Below are positions 61,592 through 64,000 of a stretch of 64,000 nt of DNA, in pieces. The translations under genes were made by a program, and so were the position numbers. Origin of the DNA: Oscillospiraceae bacterium (GTDB taxonomy: Bacteria; Bacillota; Clostridia; UMGS1810). The number at the start of each line of letters is the position of its first letter. Position 1 is the first letter of the stretch. The DNA lies in NCBI GenBank assembly GCA_021629085.1, contig JAJXRJ010000002.1, forward strand, positions 1 to 64,000, written 5' to 3'. Below the pieces are notes generated by a model that had not been told where the DNA came from, did no database searches, and was given only the letters and a program-made list of their open reading frames with translations.

Positions 61592-61624
61592 AAAAAAAAG
61601 GGAGGGACTGCTTCCCTCCTTTTT
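61592..61624 (-). terminator. Terminator after the DUF2691-like gene
   Basis: AAGGAGGGA / TCCCTCC stem with T-run on the minus strand. It includes the stop codon of the gene. The gap 61425-61590 holds no gene I can recognise. Confidence 0.75.
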
Positions 61625-62093
61625 ACCAAACCTTTAAGCTCTTGTTTTTTTCAGGCGGTGCAAGCGGCGTCACCGCCCAATTTGGAACAGCCGCACACCG
61701 GGCAAAAATCTGCGCAAGCAAAACCGGGTCTTTGACATACAGCTCATATCCCACAATGTCTTTACATAAAAGATACAGTGCACATTGGCTCTTTTGAAAG
61801 TCACGATAGGTTTTGATTTCACTGTGTGCAGCCTCCCCTGCCGGATATGCCGCAACCTCTGCACAGATAATATAATACTCCTCGCGCGAAATACAGCGGG
61901 AAAATGCTTCGCCATCCAGCCGCCCGGTTTCAAAAAAACGGTCGTAAAGCTCTGTGCACAGCACGCCTGCATCGTAACACAGCGCTTTGTCATTTCCAAT
62001 TTCCCAGTTGTAATCTCCGATGGGAACTTCTTTTAAAATTGCTAAAAACGCCTGATTATAATGGTATGGAATTTGTATTTTGATGCCCACCAT
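61623..62093 (-). CDS. DUF2691-like protein
   Basis: A 156-residue soluble protein. YNWEIG near residue 30, EEYYIICAEVAAYP, IKTYRDFQKSQCALYLLC and YELYVKD resemble DUF2691, small Firmicutes proteins of unknown function; the match is from memory of the pattern. The ATG at 62093 is preferred for its GGGG-type site; an ATG at 62147 has none. Confidence 0.55.
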   Translation of the reverse strand: MVGIKIQIPYHYNQAFLAILKEVPIGDYNWEIGNDKALCYDAGVLCTELYDRFFETGRLDGEAFSRCISREEYYIICAEVAAYPAGEAAHSEIKTYRDFQKSQCALYLLCKDIVGYELYVKDPVLLAQIFARCAAVPNWAVTPLAPPEKNKSLKVW

Positions 62094-62169
62094 TGTCACA
62101 TTTCCCCTTTTTTGCCAAATATTTTCTATTTTTCGTATTATTTTCATTTTTTAGCTCAAATTTAATATC

Positions 62170-62198
62170 ATTATACAATGATTCCAAATAAATTTCAA
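62170..62198 (-). promoter_or_regulatory. Promoter of the DUF2691-like gene
   Basis: Minus strand TTGAAA (62198-62193), 17 nt, TATAAT (62175-62170). Confidence 0.65.
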
Positions 62199-62251
62199 CA
62201 TATTTTTCCTTTTTTATATAAAATTCGACACGCCTGATAAGCTGCTCCCTG

Positions 62252-62280
62252 TTGACAGACTGGGCAGAAACCGCTATAAT
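62252..62280 (+). promoter_or_regulatory. Consensus promoter of the aldolase operon
   Basis: TTGACA (62252-62257), 17 nt, TATAAT (62275-62280), about 30 nt before the ATG. Confidence 0.85.
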
Positions 62281-62313
62281 AGGAACGATATCACTAAAAT
62301 GGGGAGGACAACC

Positions 62314-63078
62314 ATGGATATTCGAACCAAATTGCTGCAGGGCGGGACGGTTTGCGGCACATGGCTGCAAACGGGAAGCCCTGTTGCTGCAGAAATTATG
62401 GCAGATAACGGATTTGACTTTATTGCGGCGGATATGGAGCACACCGATATGGACGAAGCGGCGTTTAGCGCATTTGCCAGAAGCGTTTCCGGGCGCACCG
62501 CGCCGCTTGCGCGCGTGCGGGAAAATGACACCTTGGCAATCAGGCGGGTGTTGGACTGCGGCGCGGCAGGCGTGATTGTGCCGCTGATAGACTCAAAAGA
62601 ATCGGCCAAACGCGCAGTGGAGGCGGCAAAGTATCCGCCCGAAGGCGTGCGCGGCTTTGCCTTTGTGCGCGCCAACCGCTGGGGCCGCGATTTTGACCAG
62701 TATGCCGCCGCGGCAAACCAGCAGACGCTGGTGATTGTGATGATTGAAACCAAACAAGCGGTGGAACAGATTGACGATATTTTATCGGTGGACGGCGTGG
62801 ACGGCGTGTTGATCGGGCCGTACGACCTGTCGGGCTCTTACGGCGTGCCGGGGCAAACCGGCCACGCACTGGTGCGGGATGCAAAAGACAAAGTGCTTCG
62901 CGCCTGCAAAGCGCATGGGAAAGCGGCGGGACAGCACATTGTGCTCCCCACACCGGACAATGTCAAAGAAGCACTTCAAACCGGCTACCGGTTTTTGGCG
63001 CTGGGCATGGACACCGTGTTTTTAGACCAGGGCGCAAGGGATGCCGCATCGTTTTTAAACCAAATGGAGGGCATATAA
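62314..63078 (+). CDS. HpcH/HpaI-family aldolase
   Basis: A 254-residue class II pyruvate-dependent aldolase. Metal ligands in MIETKQAV (Glu) and GPYDLSGS (Asp); GVRGFAFVRANRWG carries the catalytic Arg region. It splits or joins 4-hydroxy-2-oxo acids; the exact substrate is unknown. GGGGAGG precedes the ATG. The next gene follows after 1 bp. Confidence 0.9.
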   Translation: MDIRTKLLQGGTVCGTWLQTGSPVAAEIMADNGFDFIAADMEHTDMDEAAFSAFARSVSGRTAPLARVRENDTLAIRRVLDCGAAGVIVPLIDSKESAKRAVEAAKYPPEGVRGFAFVRANRWGRDFDQYAAAANQQTLVIVMIETKQAVEQIDDILSVDGVDGVLIGPYDLSGSYGVPGQTGHALVRDAKDKVLRACKAHGKAAGQHIVLPTPDNVKEALQTGYRFLALGMDTVFLDQGARDAASFLNQMEGI

Positions 63079-63079
63079 T

Positions 63080-64000
63080 ATGGCAAACGTCCTAATTACA
63101 AGTGAATTTTTTGGAAAGTTTTCAAAAGCGGGCAAACAGCTGCTCTTACAGGCGGGGCACACAGTGATAGACAACCCTTACGGGCAAAAGTTCCTCACAC
63201 CCGAAGAGATCATCCCCCATGCAGGCAATGCCGACGCCATGGTTTGCGATTTGGAGCACATCACAAAAGAAGTGATGGACAGTGCGCCCAACCTGAAAAT
63301 CATCTCCCGGCGGGGCGTGGGCGTCGACAGTGTGGACGTGGCATATGCGCAGGAAAAGGGCATTGCCGTTGCGCGGACGCTGGGCGTGGTGGAACCGCCC
63401 GTGGCAGAGCTTGTGATGGCCTATATCCTCGAGTTTTCCAGAAACATTTCCAAGCTCAATCAGGATATGCATAACGGTATTTGGTTCAAACGGGAAAGCA
63501 GCAGTGTGGACCAAAAAACGCTGGGCATTTTGGGCATGGGCAAAATCGCCCGCGAGGTTGCGCGCCGCGCTTGTGCGTTCGGCATGCAGATCCTCTATTA
63601 CAGCCTTCAAAGAAGCGAAGCGTGCGAACGCGAATTTGGCGCGGTTTATGCCCCGCTTGACGAGGTGCTCTCCCGCGCGGACTTTGTCACCTTGCACATG
63701 CCGCTAAACGAGCAAACGCGCGGGATGCTATCCTATGAGGCCATTGCAAAGATGAAGCCTTCCGCCTATCTCATCAACACAGCAAGGGGTGCAATTGTGG
63801 AGGAAGACGGCCTTTACCGTGCGCTTTTGGAGAAAAAGATTGCCGGCGCGGCCATTGACGTATACGACTGCGAGCCGGAGCGCGACAGCCGGTTCCGGGC
63901 ATTTGAAAACGTCATTTTAACGCCGCATGTCGGCACGTTTACCCGTGAGATCTTTACGCGGATGGATGTTTTGGCAGCCCAAAACATCATTGATTTTTTT
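63080..64000 (+). CDS. D-2-hydroxyacid dehydrogenase (phosphoglycerate dehydrogenase-like), partial
   Basis: The frame is open from the ATG to the window end (307 residues, C terminus missing). NAD-binding loop LGILGMGKIAREV, catalytic Arg in NTARGAIV, Glu in YDCEPE, and His in TPHVGTF. RRGVGVDSVDV fits the family. GGAGGG precedes the ATG. Together with the aldolase it could handle a hydroxy/oxo-acid pair. Confidence 0.92.
   Translation, partial: MANVLITSEFFGKFSKAGKQLLLQAGHTVIDNPYGQKFLTPEEIIPHAGNADAMVCDLEHITKEVMDSAPNLKIISRRGVGVDSVDVAYAQEKGIAVARTLGVVEPPVAELVMAYILEFSRNISKLNQDMHNGIWFKRESSSVDQKTLGILGMGKIAREVARRACAFGMQILYYSLQRSEACEREFGAVYAPLDEVLSRADFVTLHMPLNEQTRGMLSYEAIAKMKPSAYLINTARGAIVEEDGLYRALLEKKIAGAAIDVYDCEPERDSRFRAFENVILTPHVGTFTREIFTRMDVLAAQNIIDFF

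Noticed and set aside
1..64000. CRISPR arrays, tRNA/rRNA genes, insertion sequences
   Set aside because: No spaced repeat arrays, tRNA-like cloverleaf or CCA ends, or transposase motifs were seen on reading. A tRNAscan or ISfinder run would be decisive.

Overview
The window is a 64 kb stretch of a low-to-mid GC, anaerobic Firmicutes chromosome, most likely class Clostridia. Three things point there: the SepF-YlmH-DivIVA-IleS division cluster, the miaB-YlbF/YmcA-mutS-mutL-miaA-hfq cluster, and a clostridial-order Rnf operon (C-D-G-E-A-B), together with LonB and Asp23-FakA-RecG. Strong Shine-Dalgarno sites and many TTG/GTG starts fit as well. I saw no rRNA, tRNA, CRISPR array or recognisable transposase.

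Layout. 1-3.6 kb: a membrane-anchored Ala/Pro-rich protein cut by an in-frame amber codon, then an AAA_14/DUF4143 ATPase gene with its own promoter, lying between two 146-bp direct repeats, then mtaB. 3.6-12.3 kb: a His-less HPr-like protein, a DUF4364 protein and the tRNA-A37/mismatch-repair/Hfq operon. 12.4-20.4 kb: an HlyD-like adaptor, YggS, SepF, YlmH, DivIVA, IleS and GuaB. 20.4-22.2 kb: an AraC regulator divergent from a ThuA-like protein. 22.2-27.8 kb (minus strand): a DMT exporter, a three-gene activase/2-hydroxyacyl-CoA-dehydratase-like module, a small membrane protein, an alpha/beta hydrolase and a 55-residue DUF3787-type gene. 27.9-31.4 kb: enolase and a large YcdB/SLH surface protein. 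31.4-36.7 kb (minus): NadK-ArgR-RecN-dCMP deaminase-FHA-FtsW. 36.8-42.8 kb: Rnf complex followed by MnmA. 43-48.3 kb (minus): citrate synthase, LonB, ACP, RNase III and an ELP3-like radical SAM protein. 48.4-58 kb (plus): a membrane-anchored acidic protein, YqhQ, PrmC, a YhaO/YhaN nuclease pair, Asp23, FakA and RecG, with an AlkD-type glycosylase convergent. 58.8-64 kb: an NlpC/P60 hydrolase, a deleted sdpR-sdpI locus with an intact promoter/operator, a stalk-domain protein with three C-terminal repeats, a DUF2691-like protein, and an HpaI aldolase followed by a D-2-hydroxyacid dehydrogenase that runs off the end.

Most genes are housekeeping. The parts worth a second look are the repeat-flanked ATPase insertion next to the amber-interrupted gene (0-2.3 kb), the split activase/dehydratase-like module (23.2-26.3 kb), the sdpRI deletion scar (59.7-60.0 kb), and the overlapping divergent AraC/ThuA promoters. 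I did not find a clear new defence or mobile system. The activase module is the best candidate for undescribed biochemistry.
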